Shown here piece by piece: positions 52,613-61,358 of a stretch of DNA of 64,000 nucleotides. Both the position numbers and the translations under genes were made by a program. The notes below the pieces were generated by a model that had not been told where the DNA came from, searched no databases, and was given only the letters and a program-made list of their open reading frames with translations. Positions within the stretch are counted from its first letter, which is position 1, and every line of letters begins with the position of its first letter. Origin of the DNA: an uncultured Phycisphaerales bacterium (GTDB taxonomy: Bacteria > Planctomycetota > Phycisphaerae > Sedimentisphaerales > Anaerobacaceae); the NCBI GenBank assembly GCA_903857265.1, contig CAIODZ010000042.1:62001-126000 (forward strand). The letters are read 5' to 3'.

Positions 52613-55390
52613 TTATTTATCTGCCGGCTTAACGGGAATCCCGCACGAGCCGAAATAGCTCTGCGCCTCCTGATTCGTTTCTCCAACATTGTCTTTGTAA
52701 AAAGCCATAAATTCCCGCCTCGATGGGTCCTTGGAAAACACATACCCGCATCCTTCATCGAGGACAATCGACAATTTATACATGCTGACAGGTATCAATC
52801 CGGCCAGTTCCGCTCGATACCCATACGACGCCTTTTCCAGTTTATCAAGCGGCATCGTCCAGATGAGATTCACCTCTCTATGCTCAATATCCATTGTATC
52901 CAATGAAGGAATAGTTATGTCATATCCACGGGCTGTTTTGGCTTTGGTGAACGATAACGTTTCATCACCGCGTTTCACCGAGACAATACTCGCGTCACTA
53001 TAAGGAAGCGTTACGGTCATCACTGAAGCATTCGTCGGCACGTTTGTAATGAGAATCAAAACCTGTGCCTCTACCTGCCACGATTTTGTAATATGCCACC
53101 GGTCTTTCTCGGCGCCCGCGAATTCTTTCCTGTCCCACCGATGAAATTCGGTCGGTGGCTTAAATTCCACTTCGAGAAGCTTAAATGTGCTTTCCTTTGT
53201 CTCATAATTGGCGCTCTTGAACACTTCGTTAACTTCTTCATGCGACAATGCATAATTGTAAATCCGCACGTCGTCGATAAGGCCGTGGAAGCAGCGTCCC
53301 TTCAGCTCGATATTCTCGCCGATACAAACAGGGAAATCATTTGTTCCAATGGGGCCTGTCCACGGTCTTGAAAAATCAATTTTCCCGTCCACGTAGATGC
53401 TCATTTTTTGCCCGTCATATACGCACACGACGTTATGCCACTGCCCTGAATCGACACTGGCTTGGCCGTTAAGATAAGCGCTGCTGGAAACACCGAAGTG
53501 AAAAACGTTTTGGGCAAAAGAGGTTGACAATCGCCAGGCTGAATCGCCCTTGGTGACAATGCCCGTCCATTCCTGCGGGACGTCCGTTATATTTACCCAG
53601 GCGGATACTGTTATCTGTTCATTGATATCAAAATTTGCTTCGTTGCTGATTTCGACGTAATCGCCCTTGCCGCTTAATTCAATGGCTCCGCCCGAAACTC
53701 CTCCGGTAGGCCGCCATACAGGATTGCCCTTTAGTGTGCCATTATTACCGTTACCTGAACTGTCATAGGCAGTTGTCCCTGTGCTTTCGTCAAACTTCCA
53801 CCATCCGACCAGTTTACCGGTATTGAAACTCCATACATCGCCGGTCGTTACTTTGCCGTTGGCGTCAGTCCCGTCAACACGCCAGTAATAAGTCGTGTCT
53901 CTTTTCAGCTCCTGCACAATCACATTACTATCACCCGCAACGTCGGCTAACAGTGTCAATCCGTCTGAGGCTGTGCCCATATATACCTTGTTTGCAGCGG
54001 CATACATTCCGGGCATCCAGCTTAATTCCAAATCCCCAATCTTGCACATAGTTCCGTCAGCAGGTTTTGGTTTAATTGCCTTCGGCTGTCTGTTCAGGGG
54101 CATCGCCTCAAGTGCGGCAAGCTCCTCGGCGCTTACCGTTTTAACCGTCAAATCACCGAAGATAATCCTATATTTTCCATCTGCGACTTTCCACCGCATC
54201 AAGACAGAATCACCGAACTCAGCCGTAACTTTATCGCCGTGATACGCGGGGTCTTTACCTTCCTGAGCCAGTTTTTGGTAGAAAATAAATGGTCCCTGCA
54301 ATTTCATTGCTTTATTCATTAACTCCTGCTGTGCCTGGTTATTCGGCTCAACCCCGGGTGCAGCATTTGACTTCTTCGTGAGTCCCTCTTGTGCCTCCAT
54401 TACCGCCGCCAAGGCGTTCATCTGGCTTGGATACTTGCCGTCCGTGATTTCAGCGAATAGCTTAAACCCTTCAATCGCACCCGTTTCGTCCTGGTTCGGT
54501 ATTTTCATCTCGCCCATCATCGTGAAATCAGCCGGAATACCAGGCTTGAATAAATCCGGCGAAAGCTCCGTACCCCACTCGAAACCATCCATAACTATTA
54601 TCATATTAATCTTCTGCTCGCCGAGCTTCATCTCCCCCTCTATTTCCATCCTGACGGGATACTCCGTAGCAACATCAACCCACATACGGCCTGTGAAATT
54701 GCTGTAAATGCCTTGAACCGCCGGCGGATTATTAACCTCAATACCTTTAACTTCAACTCCGTTTATGGTGTCTTTACCGAGTTCCTTATACTGGCCGGAC
54801 TGACCAGACATAAATTGAGTTATAATATCCCTCGGGTCCTGCATCTGTTTTTTTGTCTTGGCCAGTACTTCATCCGTCAGCACCATACGCATATACTTTT
54901 TCTGGGTGGGCATCACAATAATCATCGCCTTCTCACCAGGATTAATATACATCTGCTGCATCGGGATGCCACCAAGGGAGGTTTCTATTTTGTAGCCGTA
55001 GTCGGATGAGATATAAACCTTACCCTCGACTTGCTGACCCGTTTGACCGACAGGCCCGCCTGTTTGCTTTACGTGCAATCTGTAGGCGCAGGTCTTTATT
55101 TGTTCGACTTTGTCTGCGATTCGTTCCCAGGCACAGCACTTTCGAGTGCCTTCACCCACAAAATAATGTATAGCCAGACCGACTGCGATTATTACCACAG
55201 CGGCCATAGCCAGTTTTGTAATCGGACTTCTCATGATTATTCTCCCAATATTCGGCCTGTAAGCCGATTTAATTCGTTTTCTTTCCGCCAGCGCATCATC
55301 GATTGCGTTATGCACTTTTGCATCCAGTTCGGCGCTAGGATTGATTTTCAAATCCGTGATTAACTTTTTAATATTGTCGTTCGGTCTCAT
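52613..55390 (-). CDS. anti-sigma-like membrane protein with LolA/RseB-like and LamG domains
   Basis: 925 residues, the largest of four related proteins. Residues 1-53 are cytoplasmic (KKLITDLKINPSAELDAKVH); RIIMRSPITKLAMAAVVIIA leads into one membrane helix. About 80-430 is a beta-rich outer domain resembling LolA/RseB (VYISSDYGYKIETSLGG, NGVEVKGIEV, MWVDVATEYPVRMEIEGE, FEWGTELSPDLFKPGIPADF) and ending MRWKVADGKYRIIFGDLTV. About 455-528 is fibronectin-III-like (TTYYWRVDGTDANGKV). About 531-715 is a LamG domain (LVGWWKFDESTGTTAYDSSG … LIDDVRIYNYALSHEEV). An unassigned beta domain ends it. It starts in ATGA overlap with sigma 1. The role as anti-sigma is inferred from coupling and topology; no zinc motif is present. 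Confidence 0.8.
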   Translation of the reverse strand: MRPNDNIKKLITDLKINPSAELDAKVHNAIDDALAERKRIKSAYRPNIGRIIMRSPITKLAMAAVVIIAVGLAIHYFVGEGTRKCCAWERIADKVEQIKTCAYRLHVKQTGGPVGQTGQQVEGKVYISSDYGYKIETSLGGIPMQQMYINPGEKAMIIVMPTQKKYMRMVLTDEVLAKTKKQMQDPRDIITQFMSGQSGQYKELGKDTINGVEVKGIEVNNPPAVQGIYSNFTGRMWVDVATEYPVRMEIEGEMKLGEQKINMIIVMDGFEWGTELSPDLFKPGIPADFTMMGEMKIPNQDETGAIEGFKLFAEITDGKYPSQMNALAAVMEAQEGLTKKSNAAPGVEPNNQAQQELMNKAMKLQGPFIFYQKLAQEGKDPAYHGDKVTAEFGDSVLMRWKVADGKYRIIFGDLTVKTVSAEELAALEAMPLNRQPKAIKPKPADGTMCKIGDLELSWMPGMYAAANKVYMGTASDGLTLLADVAGDSNVIVQELKRDTTYYWRVDGTDANGKVTTGDVWSFNTGKLVGWWKFDESTGTTAYDSSGNGNNGTLKGNPVWRPTGGVSGGAIELSGKGDYVEISNEANFDINEQITVSAWVNITDVPQEWTGIVTKGDSAWRLSTSFAQNVFHFGVSSSAYLNGQASVDSGQWHNVVCVYDGQKMSIYVDGKIDFSRPWTGPIGTNDFPVCIGENIELKGRCFHGLIDDVRIYNYALSHEEVNEVFKSANYETKESTFKLLEVEFKPPTEFHRWDRKEFAGAEKDRWHITKSWQVEAQVLILITNVPTNASVMTVTLPYSDASIVSVKRGDETLSFTKAKTARGYDITIPSLDTMDIEHREVNLIWTMPLDKLEKASYGYRAELAGLIPVSMYKLSIVLDEGCGYVFSKDPSRREFMAFYKDNVGETNQEAQSYFGSCGIPVKPADK

Positions 55391-55932
55391 GTGTAAACCT
55401 CACCGTTCAGTGCGGACCGTAATTTTTCCAGACCGTACCGGTATCGGCCCAATACCGTGTTAACAGAAACGTCCTGCGATTCGGCTATCGCGGTAAATTT
55501 CATCCCGCCGTGAATATGCAGCAGCACAGCTTCTCTTTGCTCGTAAGGCAATTCCCAAAGGGCGCGTGTTACAATTGCTTTTTGCTCGCCGAAAATCGCC
55601 TCGCAATCAGGACCGTTTGCGTTCGACGCAATCGGCTGCGCATCATCCAGCGAACCCTGGTTATGTCTGGAATTTGCCCTGATTACGTTTCGGGCGGCAT
55701 TTGCCACGCAGGTCGCCAGATACCCTTTCAAACTGCCCGTCAGCCGAAATCGCCTGAGTTGCAAAAACGATACAAACACATCGTGCACAACATCTTCCGC
55801 GGCTGCAGTATTTTTCAGCAGAGCGACAGCCAGGGCCACGAGCTCATGTTTATACTTCTCGTATATCCGCCTGACCGCCTCGCAGTCGCCGCGATTAAAA
55901 TGCCAGATAAGTAACTTATCTTCGATATCCAC
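55387..55932 (-). CDS. ECF sigma factor 1
   Basis: 181 residues; GTG start. Region 2: FNRGDCEAVRRIYEKYKHEL, AAEDVVHDVFVSFLQ. Region 4: LWELPYEQREAVLLHIHGGM, then SVNTVLGRYRYGLEKLRSAL. No region 3, as in ECF sigmas. Closest in sequence to sigma 3 of this array (59318-59863), sharing LPYEQRE and NTV.RYRYG.EKL. Recognises its own promoter class when released from the membrane protein encoded next. The upstream gap contains a TATAAT on the minus strand near 55958. Confidence 0.92.
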   Translation of the reverse strand: MDIEDKLLIWHFNRGDCEAVRRIYEKYKHELVALAVALLKNTAAAEDVVHDVFVSFLQLRRFRLTGSLKGYLATCVANAARNVIRANSRHNQGSLDDAQPIASNANGPDCEAIFGEQKAIVTRALWELPYEQREAVLLHIHGGMKFTAIAESQDVSVNTVLGRYRYGLEKLRSALNGEVYT

Positions 55933-56012
55933 TCTTCAGTTCCCAAGGGTTTAACGATCGACCGTCAATTATACAACACCGAACGAGGATGTTTTAGTAT
56001 CTTTGGGCGCAT

Positions 56013-56040
56013 AAAAAAGGCCGGGGAAAACCACCCGGCC
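56013..56040 (-). terminator. terminator T2, after anti-sigma 2
   Basis: GGCCGGG (56019-56025) and CCCGGCC (56034-56040) pair, with six T residues after the stem on the minus strand. Lies 25 bases past the stop at 56065. Confidence 0.9.
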
Positions 56041-56064
56041 TATTATCATTGTCACATCAGGTTA

Positions 56065-57432
56065 TCAGATTCCGCCGTCGAAAACGTAACGCTTCGCGGG
56101 GTTATCGTTCCGCACAGAGAGGTTAGCTTTCCTGACAGTGCCGTTTTTCATCTTGATTTCGTAAGGCACAAACCAGCCTGGGTAATTCCCGGATTTGAAC
56201 GGCTCTCCCAGAGAAATAACTTGTAATCCGCCAAGATAGCTTTTCAGATCATCATCCACAGCCGACATCGTCCAGAATTTGAGAAATTCGTCCCAGTTCT
56301 CTTCCGAACAGGCCTTGAAAAACGCCTCAGCCATTTGCTTAGGCGTCAACTGACGATACTTGTCGCCTACATCCTTCGGTTGCTCTTCCCATATCACATC
56401 CTTCGGCAGCTCCAGAGTAAACAGGCCATCGTCGAGTTGTGGGTTGTATTCAATCTCGTTGACCTCGAAAATCAGGACGTCCCCTTTGTCTGTGTGCACG
56501 AATACCTCAAAACCTTTCAGAAGTTTGGTTTCCGCGTCAAAATAATAGACCTTTTTGTTGTCGGAATCAGAGATAAACATGTTTTTGAAGTAATCGTTTG
56601 TGTAATCGCCTTGTGTGGTCGATTCAATCTCAATGACCAGTTCAGTTCCTTCTTTGACCACTTCATTGCGCATACACAGTTGGTCGCTGGCCCGATTCAT
56701 TGTTGTCTTGAGGGCATTATCTATAAGCCCGTCAACATTCATTATGTGTCCATACCAGGTATCAAAAGAGCCGATAGGGCAGGGTCTTTCCTTGACCGCT
56801 CGATTGGGCCTTATAAACATTATTGTCGAGTCGGCATTGGTAACAATCACACGTCCCGGTTTTTCTATTCGCCATCGCAAAATACCCGCCTCGTTCACTT
56901 CCTTCCACATTTCAATCGGCACAAAATCATACTCCAGGCCTATCATTCCCATATTGTGGCGAGGGGGCGTTCGCATCTTCGCTTTAATGTGGATTGACTT
57001 CACGCCTTCAACTGCTTTGGCGGCATCGGTGAGCACCTGGACTGCCGAAGCTGAAGCAGTTGGAATTGTCCTGTTCCAGAGCGTGGCTGAAACCACTATT
57101 GCCACTAATATCACCGCCGCCGCGGCCAATTTTGTAATTGGACTTCTCATAATTAACCTCCAGATATTTACTTGGTGTTTATCCTGATTCGCTTTCCGGA
57201 GTTTTAATGCCTGTTCGCGGACGATTCTGTCCATCACCGCGTTTTCGAGGTCGTTTTGACCGTGACTGGCGCCATTGGCGACAAGACGTTTTTGCAGCAA
57301 GGATACCTGTTCGAGCTCTTTGCGGCACTCGGCGCATATATCCACATGCGATTTGACTGCCTGATTCAGATTATCATCAAGCAATCCCTCGATATAGCCA
57401 ACTAAAAGTTCTCTGTATTCTGCACAGTTCAT
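56065..57432 (-). CDS. zinc-finger anti-sigma factor with LolA/RseB-like outer domain
   Basis: 455 residues. Residues 1-50 are a classic anti-sigma zinc finger (HxxxCxxC in KSHVDICAECRKEL). LIMRSPITKLAAAAVILVAI enters the membrane helix near residue 95-115. The outer part begins with IHIKAKMRTPPRHNMGM and holds the lipoprotein-sorting-like pattern (MWKEVNEAGILRWRIEKPGR, YYFDAETKLLKGFEVFVH, YNPQLDDGLFTLELPKDV). The last 90 residues resemble an NTF2-like domain (MAEAFFKACSEENWDEFLKF) ending DGGI, as in anti-sigma 3. Starts in ATGA overlap with sigma 2, so the pairing is strong. Confidence 0.88.
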   Translation of the reverse strand: MNCAEYRELLVGYIEGLLDDNLNQAVKSHVDICAECRKELEQVSLLQKRLVANGASHGQNDLENAVMDRIVREQALKLRKANQDKHQVNIWRLIMRSPITKLAAAAVILVAIVVSATLWNRTIPTASASAVQVLTDAAKAVEGVKSIHIKAKMRTPPRHNMGMIGLEYDFVPIEMWKEVNEAGILRWRIEKPGRVIVTNADSTIMFIRPNRAVKERPCPIGSFDTWYGHIMNVDGLIDNALKTTMNRASDQLCMRNEVVKEGTELVIEIESTTQGDYTNDYFKNMFISDSDNKKVYYFDAETKLLKGFEVFVHTDKGDVLIFEVNEIEYNPQLDDGLFTLELPKDVIWEEQPKDVGDKYRQLTPKQMAEAFFKACSEENWDEFLKFWTMSAVDDDLKSYLGGLQVISLGEPFKSGNYPGWFVPYEIKMKNGTVRKANLSVRNDNPAKRYVFDGGI

Positions 57433-57968
57433 AACTGCACCTCACTTTCCTGTGCTGCCTCGTTATCAAGCATCTCTCGCAACTTTGTATAAGCCCTCGA
57501 AAGGGACTTGGTCACCGTGCCTATGGGGATATTCATTATGGTCGCTACGTCTTTACAGGTGTGCCCGCCATAGTATCGAAGCAAAATCAACTGCCTCGAA
57601 AAATCATCGAGCTTGGCGACCGTTTTCGCTAACGGCCAGTCGCGGGCGCTATTTGTCTGGGCAGGCATTTGAGCCAATTTCTCGGCTGCCTGCCGCTCTT
57701 TTTGCTCGATTCTTACCTGCTCTTTGGCGACGCGATTGGCAACTCCGATCATCCAGGCGAAAAACGACTCCGGCTTTTCCAGCGAAGTCAGGCCGAAATA
57801 GCACCTGACAAACACTTCCTGCAGCGCCTCTTCCGCCAAATCGCTTCTTCCGAGTTGCCCCGCTAAATACCCCAAAAGAGGCCCTTTGTATCGCCGGACG
57901 AGGTGTCGAAAGTCGTCCGGATGGCCGTCAAGGCATCGCTGAATGTAAAATCTGTCATTTTCAGGCAT
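57429..57968 (-). CDS. ECF sigma factor 2
   Basis: About 179 residues from ATG 57968, which has GGAG 8 bases upstream; an ATG at 57983 would add five residues. Region 2: FRHLVRRYKGPLLGYLAGQL, LAEEALQEVFVRCYFGL. Region 4: DDFSRQLILLRYYGGHTCKD, NIPIGTVTKSLSRAYTKLRE. It is not close to the other three sigmas of the array. A perfect 14-base palindrome lies about 45 bases upstream of the start. Confidence 0.92.
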   Translation of the reverse strand: MPENDRFYIQRCLDGHPDDFRHLVRRYKGPLLGYLAGQLGRSDLAEEALQEVFVRCYFGLTSLEKPESFFAWMIGVANRVAKEQVRIEQKERQAAEKLAQMPAQTNSARDWPLAKTVAKLDDFSRQLILLRYYGGHTCKDVATIMNIPIGTVTKSLSRAYTKLREMLDNEAAQESEVQL

Positions 57969-58011
57969 TTTCAAACTCCACATACTAACATATCAAAAAA
58001 ACCCCGGGTCT

Positions 58012-58025
58012 TCACTATATAGTGA
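58012..58025. promoter_or_regulatory. 14-base perfect palindrome upstream of sigma 2
   Basis: TCACTATATAGTGA, in the 90-base gap between terminator T3 and the sigma 2 start. Its centre CTATATAG also occurs upstream of sigma 3 (59880-59887), and a variant lies before sigma 4 (61940-61950). It may be an operator, or the TATA part may be a -10 element. Confidence 0.45.
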
Positions 58026-58054
58026 GGAAAAAGCCTCTTTTGCGACAAAAAAAT

Positions 58055-58084
58055 AAAAAAGGCCGGGCAAATATTCACCCGGCC
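58055..58084 (-). terminator. terminator T3, after anti-sigma 3
   Basis: GGCCGGG (58061-58067) pairs with CCCGGCC (58078-58084); a T6 run follows on the minus strand. Lies 24 bases past the stop at 58108. Confidence 0.9.
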
Positions 58085-58107
58085 TGTTGTTATCGTCATA
58101 TCGATTT

Positions 58108-59325
58108 TCAAATTCCGCCGAAAATAGTCCAGCGGCCCGGTTTATTGTAAACCTGCCGAACACCGAGCCGGTCAAACCTTTGTTCACCGGTTTTACCATT
58201 TACCTCTATTTCAACTACACAAGGCACAACCACACCCCCGGTGGCAGGTATGGGATGCGGTGCAGGTTTGCCAATTGAAACGATACGAAGGAACTTTATG
58301 CGGCCAAACATTTCCTCCATTTTATCGGCGGGCATACCTTCAAGCAGTTTCCCCGCTTTGGCATAATCTTTGGCAATCAGGGCTTCAAAGAACTGTTTGG
58401 CCACTTCAACTTCGACCTCATCATTACTGAGATTACCCTGGGCCAGGCCGACCTCCTGATTTACCTGGTCGATCTTCGTTGCATCCGAAGGAACTTCTTT
58501 GTCCAGGTTGAACATCGCCGGGTCGATTGGCTGATTGTAATCGTAAAACTCTTCCGTGCCATCAAGCTGATAAACGCCATCTTTTAACTGATAAAACTCT
58601 ATGGCCGTAACAAGTTTTGTGGCTTGGTCAACATACAGGATTTCTCGTCTGCCGGACGACGTGGTATCAGCCGTTACCTTAATGTTTTTGGTCTTGTCCG
58701 AAGGTTCGTTGACTTCCAGTTTTACTTTATTTTGTTTTTCCTGCTCATAGAGGCGTTCGACAGCCATGCGAGGGTCGCATTCCTGCACTAATTTGAGCAT
58801 TTCATCAGCGACCTTCTCCTCCCGGACGGTAAGCAGACTATTTTTCTTTTTGAACCATACCGTGGTCTTACCTTCGCTCCAGACCACTACTTTAGCCCCG
58901 TCATCTTTTTCCGACCACTCGGGGAAATACGACCTTACGTTTTTTACGCGTCCCGATTCGTCGCATTCCACCCAAAACTCCTTTGGTTCATCACTACTAT
59001 GTTGGGCATCGAAGTCCTTGATGTGAAGAAACCGCACTGAGTGGTTTGCTTGGATAGTTTGCTCGAAGGCGTAAGCCGGTGTAGCCGAGCTTCCGATAAT
59101 TTTTACTGAAAACACTGCTGCAATTATCACTGCCGCAGCGACGGCGAATTTGGTAATTTTGCTGTTCATAATCTTTCTCCATAAACCCATTCTGGCCGCG
59201 AGGGCACGAGCCGCTGTGATTCTATCGAGAGCGTTTGCAGCGTCGGTGATGATTCGGCTATCGTCAATCACGCCCGGCTTGATTCGTATTTCTTTGGCCA
59301 GTTTTTCTATCTTTTCGTTATTCAT
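58108..59325 (-). CDS. anti-sigma-like membrane protein with RseB-like outer domain (3)
   Basis: About 405 residues. The N-terminus (IEKLAKEIRIKPGVIDDSRI) parallels anti-sigma 1. KIMNSKITKFAVAAAVIIAA enters the single membrane helix. The outer domain opens FEQTIQANHSVRFLHIKDF, with beta pattern VVWSEGKTTVWFKKKNSLL and ILYVDQATKLVTAIEFYQL, typical of LolA/RseB-like sensors. The C-terminal 120 residues look NTF2-like (VAKQFFEALIAKDYAKAGKL) and end IFGGI. It lacks a zinc motif. ATG 59325 overlaps the sigma 3 stop; a GTG two codons earlier is possible. Confidence 0.82.
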   Translation of the reverse strand: MNNEKIEKLAKEIRIKPGVIDDSRIITDAANALDRITAARALAARMGLWRKIMNSKITKFAVAAAVIIAAVFSVKIIGSSATPAYAFEQTIQANHSVRFLHIKDFDAQHSSDEPKEFWVECDESGRVKNVRSYFPEWSEKDDGAKVVVWSEGKTTVWFKKKNSLLTVREEKVADEMLKLVQECDPRMAVERLYEQEKQNKVKLEVNEPSDKTKNIKVTADTTSSGRREILYVDQATKLVTAIEFYQLKDGVYQLDGTEEFYDYNQPIDPAMFNLDKEVPSDATKIDQVNQEVGLAQGNLSNDEVEVEVAKQFFEALIAKDYAKAGKLLEGMPADKMEEMFGRIKFLRIVSIGKPAPHPIPATGGVVVPCVVEIEVNGKTGEQRFDRLGVRQVYNKPGRWTIFGGI

Positions 59326-59863
59326 TTTCACACTCTGTATTCAAAAGGGACTTTAATTTTTCCATCCCGTAACGATACCTGCTCTGAACCGTATTGATTG
59401 AATCTCCATTTAGCTCAGCAATTTCTCGAAAGGTTAAATCCCCTTGCACGTGCAGGACAAATACCTCTCGCTGTTCATAAGGCAATTGGCCAAGCGCACC
59501 ATAAACCTGCCTTGCGCCTTCACTGGTTATGAGGTGTCTATCCGGCTCATCGGTTTTAGCCGCAAGCCCAACCAGTCCCACGTCCACGTTCGCCGACCTT
59601 GCTCTTTTTCGCAGCAAATCACGCGCACGGTTTGCGACGCAGCTTAGCAGGTAACTCCGGAGGTTACCGTGAATTCGCAATACCGGCACGATGGCCGCAA
59701 AATCAACAAACGCATCGTGGAGGCAATCCTCAGCGGTTTGAACGTCGTGAACAAGCGTCACGGCAACGCTGACTAAAGTATCCGCATACTTTTCATAGAG
59801 CAGGCGCAACGCATCTTTGTCGCCCCTTTGCAGTCGTTTCAATATTTGTTTGTCTTCCGACAT
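59318..59863 (-). CDS. ECF sigma factor 3
   Basis: About 181 residues from ATG 59863, with GGAAAG 8 bases upstream; a TTG five codons earlier is the alternative. Region 2: LQRGDKDALRLLYEKYADTL, AEDCLHDAFVDFAAI. Region 4: LGQLPYEQREVFVLHVQGDL, SINTVQSRYRYGMEKLKSLL. Clearly the closest relative of sigma 1 in this array. Confidence 0.92.
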   Translation of the reverse strand: MSEDKQILKRLQRGDKDALRLLYEKYADTLVSVAVTLVHDVQTAEDCLHDAFVDFAAIVPVLRIHGNLRSYLLSCVANRARDLLRKRARSANVDVGLVGLAAKTDEPDRHLITSEGARQVYGALGQLPYEQREVFVLHVQGDLTFREIAELNGDSINTVQSRYRYGMEKLKSLLNTECENE

Positions 59864-59999
59864 TCCCGTACTTTCCAAAGCTATATAGCCGTTGAAGCTT
59901 CAGCTATTAACCTGACGATTTTAGCGAGTGTTTTAGTTTAAAAAAACTGCTTTTTTGACCGGATTACTTTTTCGGGGTGGATAAACGCCTTTTGCGCAT

Positions 60000-60027
60000 A
60001 AAAAAGGCCGGGCAAAATCACCCAGCC
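60000..60027 (-). terminator. terminator T4, after anti-sigma 4
   Basis: Minus strand GGCTGGG (60021-60027) pairs with CCCGGCC (60006-60012) allowing one U-G pair, followed by a T6 run. Lies 24 bases past the stop at 60051. Confidence 0.85.
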
Positions 60028-60050
60028 TGGTTATCCTTCATTAAACGGCT

Positions 60051-61358
60051 TTATGGCCGTATCGCCTGCTCCATTTCCTTAAGCTTTTCGGCAGTTACGT
60101 TCTCTACGCTCAGGTCTCCGAAGATGACCCTGTAAGTATTATCCGTAACTTTCCACCGCATCAATACGGCGTTCGCATCGCCCGCTTTTACGTCTTCGCC
60201 GTAATACGCTGGTGTATTGCCTTCATTTTCGTGTTGGGTGTAGAACAGAAACGGCTCATCAAGCAAATCGCTCATTTTCTCTAATTTCCGCTGTAGTTGC
60301 TCGTTCACCTCATTAACATGGTCAAGGTTAAAATACTTTATAAATAGCCCCCTTGTTTGCTCTACCACTTTTTCCCTATCTTTCATCTGTTCTGGATACC
60401 TGCCTTTGGTCAATTCAGCGAAAAATCTCAGTCCCTCGATAGCGTTTGCTTCCTCGTGGCCAGCCCCTACGACCTTGTAATCTGCCGGGATATTCGGCTC
60501 AAACAAATTCGGCTCCAGCTCCACACCCCATTCAAACTCATCTCTAATCTCCGAAATCTGCACCTTATGATGATTCGGACCGATGTCTGTTTCTCCTTCA
60601 AGCTCAATTCGCACGGGCAGTTCGGTTCTTACGTCAATCCATATCTTCCCGACACAATTGCGGTAGGGATCTGTTGGAACAACTTGGATACCTCGAACCT
60701 CAACGCCGTTAATTACGTCTTTGCCGAGGTCTTTAGAGGGGCCGGACCCGGACATAAACATAGTAACGATGCTCCTCGGGTCCTCGAATTCCTCCTTAGT
60801 CCTTTCCAATGCCTTATCCGTAAAAACTTCCCGCCTATATTCTTTTCTGTCGAGCGACACCTCGGTCAACGCGTTTTCATTAAAATTCAAATATATCAGC
60901 GACACTACATTCCCGTCTCCGATACCGAATTGCTCCACTTTGTATCCGTAGTCCGAGGAGATATACCACCGTGTATCAAGAAATCCCGTCTTTTGTCCAG
61001 GAGGGTGAATATGATGCGTTTTATAGACGCAGGTTCGTATTTTCTCGACCCTGTTGGCAAGCTCGGCCCAGGCACAGCAGGTTACCGCGGGGGGTTTGCC
61101 GGTTATAAAGTAGATACCTGTAAAAACTGCGATGATAATTATCGCCGCGGCAGCCAATTTTATAATCGGGCTTCTCTTAATAATTCTCCCTATATCAAGC
61201 AGGCGGCGAGGGTGTGGTTGCCGCGTCGCCTGTGATTTTAACATTTGCACTGCCTGGGGATGTTCCTGCTGCCATTTGGCAAAATCCGGCTCTGGTTTTT
61301 CGCCGCCGATTGCCTTGGCAAGGGCATCATCCAGCCAGTTATTATTTTCAGACGCCAT
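60051..61358 (-). CDS. anti-sigma-like membrane protein with LolA/RseB-like outer domain (4)
   Basis: 435 residues. N-terminal 60 residues are cytoplasmic and unlike the others (WLDDALAKAIGGEKPEPDFA). RIIKRSPIIKLAAAAIIIIA enters the membrane helix. The outer domain closely parallels anti-sigma 1: WYISSDYGYKVEQ, INGVEVRGIQV, IWIDVRTELPVRIELEGE, FEWGVELEPNLFEPNIPADY, ending MRWKVTDNTYRVIFGDLSVE. It stops where anti-sigma 1 continues into its FN3-like and LamG parts. GAGGTG precedes the ATG inside the end of sigma 4 (11-base overlap). Confidence 0.82.
   Translation of the reverse strand: MASENNNWLDDALAKAIGGEKPEPDFAKWQQEHPQAVQMLKSQATRQPHPRRLLDIGRIIKRSPIIKLAAAAIIIIAVFTGIYFITGKPPAVTCCAWAELANRVEKIRTCVYKTHHIHPPGQKTGFLDTRWYISSDYGYKVEQFGIGDGNVVSLIYLNFNENALTEVSLDRKEYRREVFTDKALERTKEEFEDPRSIVTMFMSGSGPSKDLGKDVINGVEVRGIQVVPTDPYRNCVGKIWIDVRTELPVRIELEGETDIGPNHHKVQISEIRDEFEWGVELEPNLFEPNIPADYKVVGAGHEEANAIEGLRFFAELTKGRYPEQMKDREKVVEQTRGLFIKYFNLDHVNEVNEQLQRKLEKMSDLLDEPFLFYTQHENEGNTPAYYGEDVKAGDANAVLMRWKVTDNTYRVIFGDLSVENVTAEKLKEMEQAIRP

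Noticed and set aside
57993-58199. 68-codon minus-strand frame across terminator T3
   Set aside because: It overlaps the end of anti-sigma 3 in another frame and includes the terminator hairpin.
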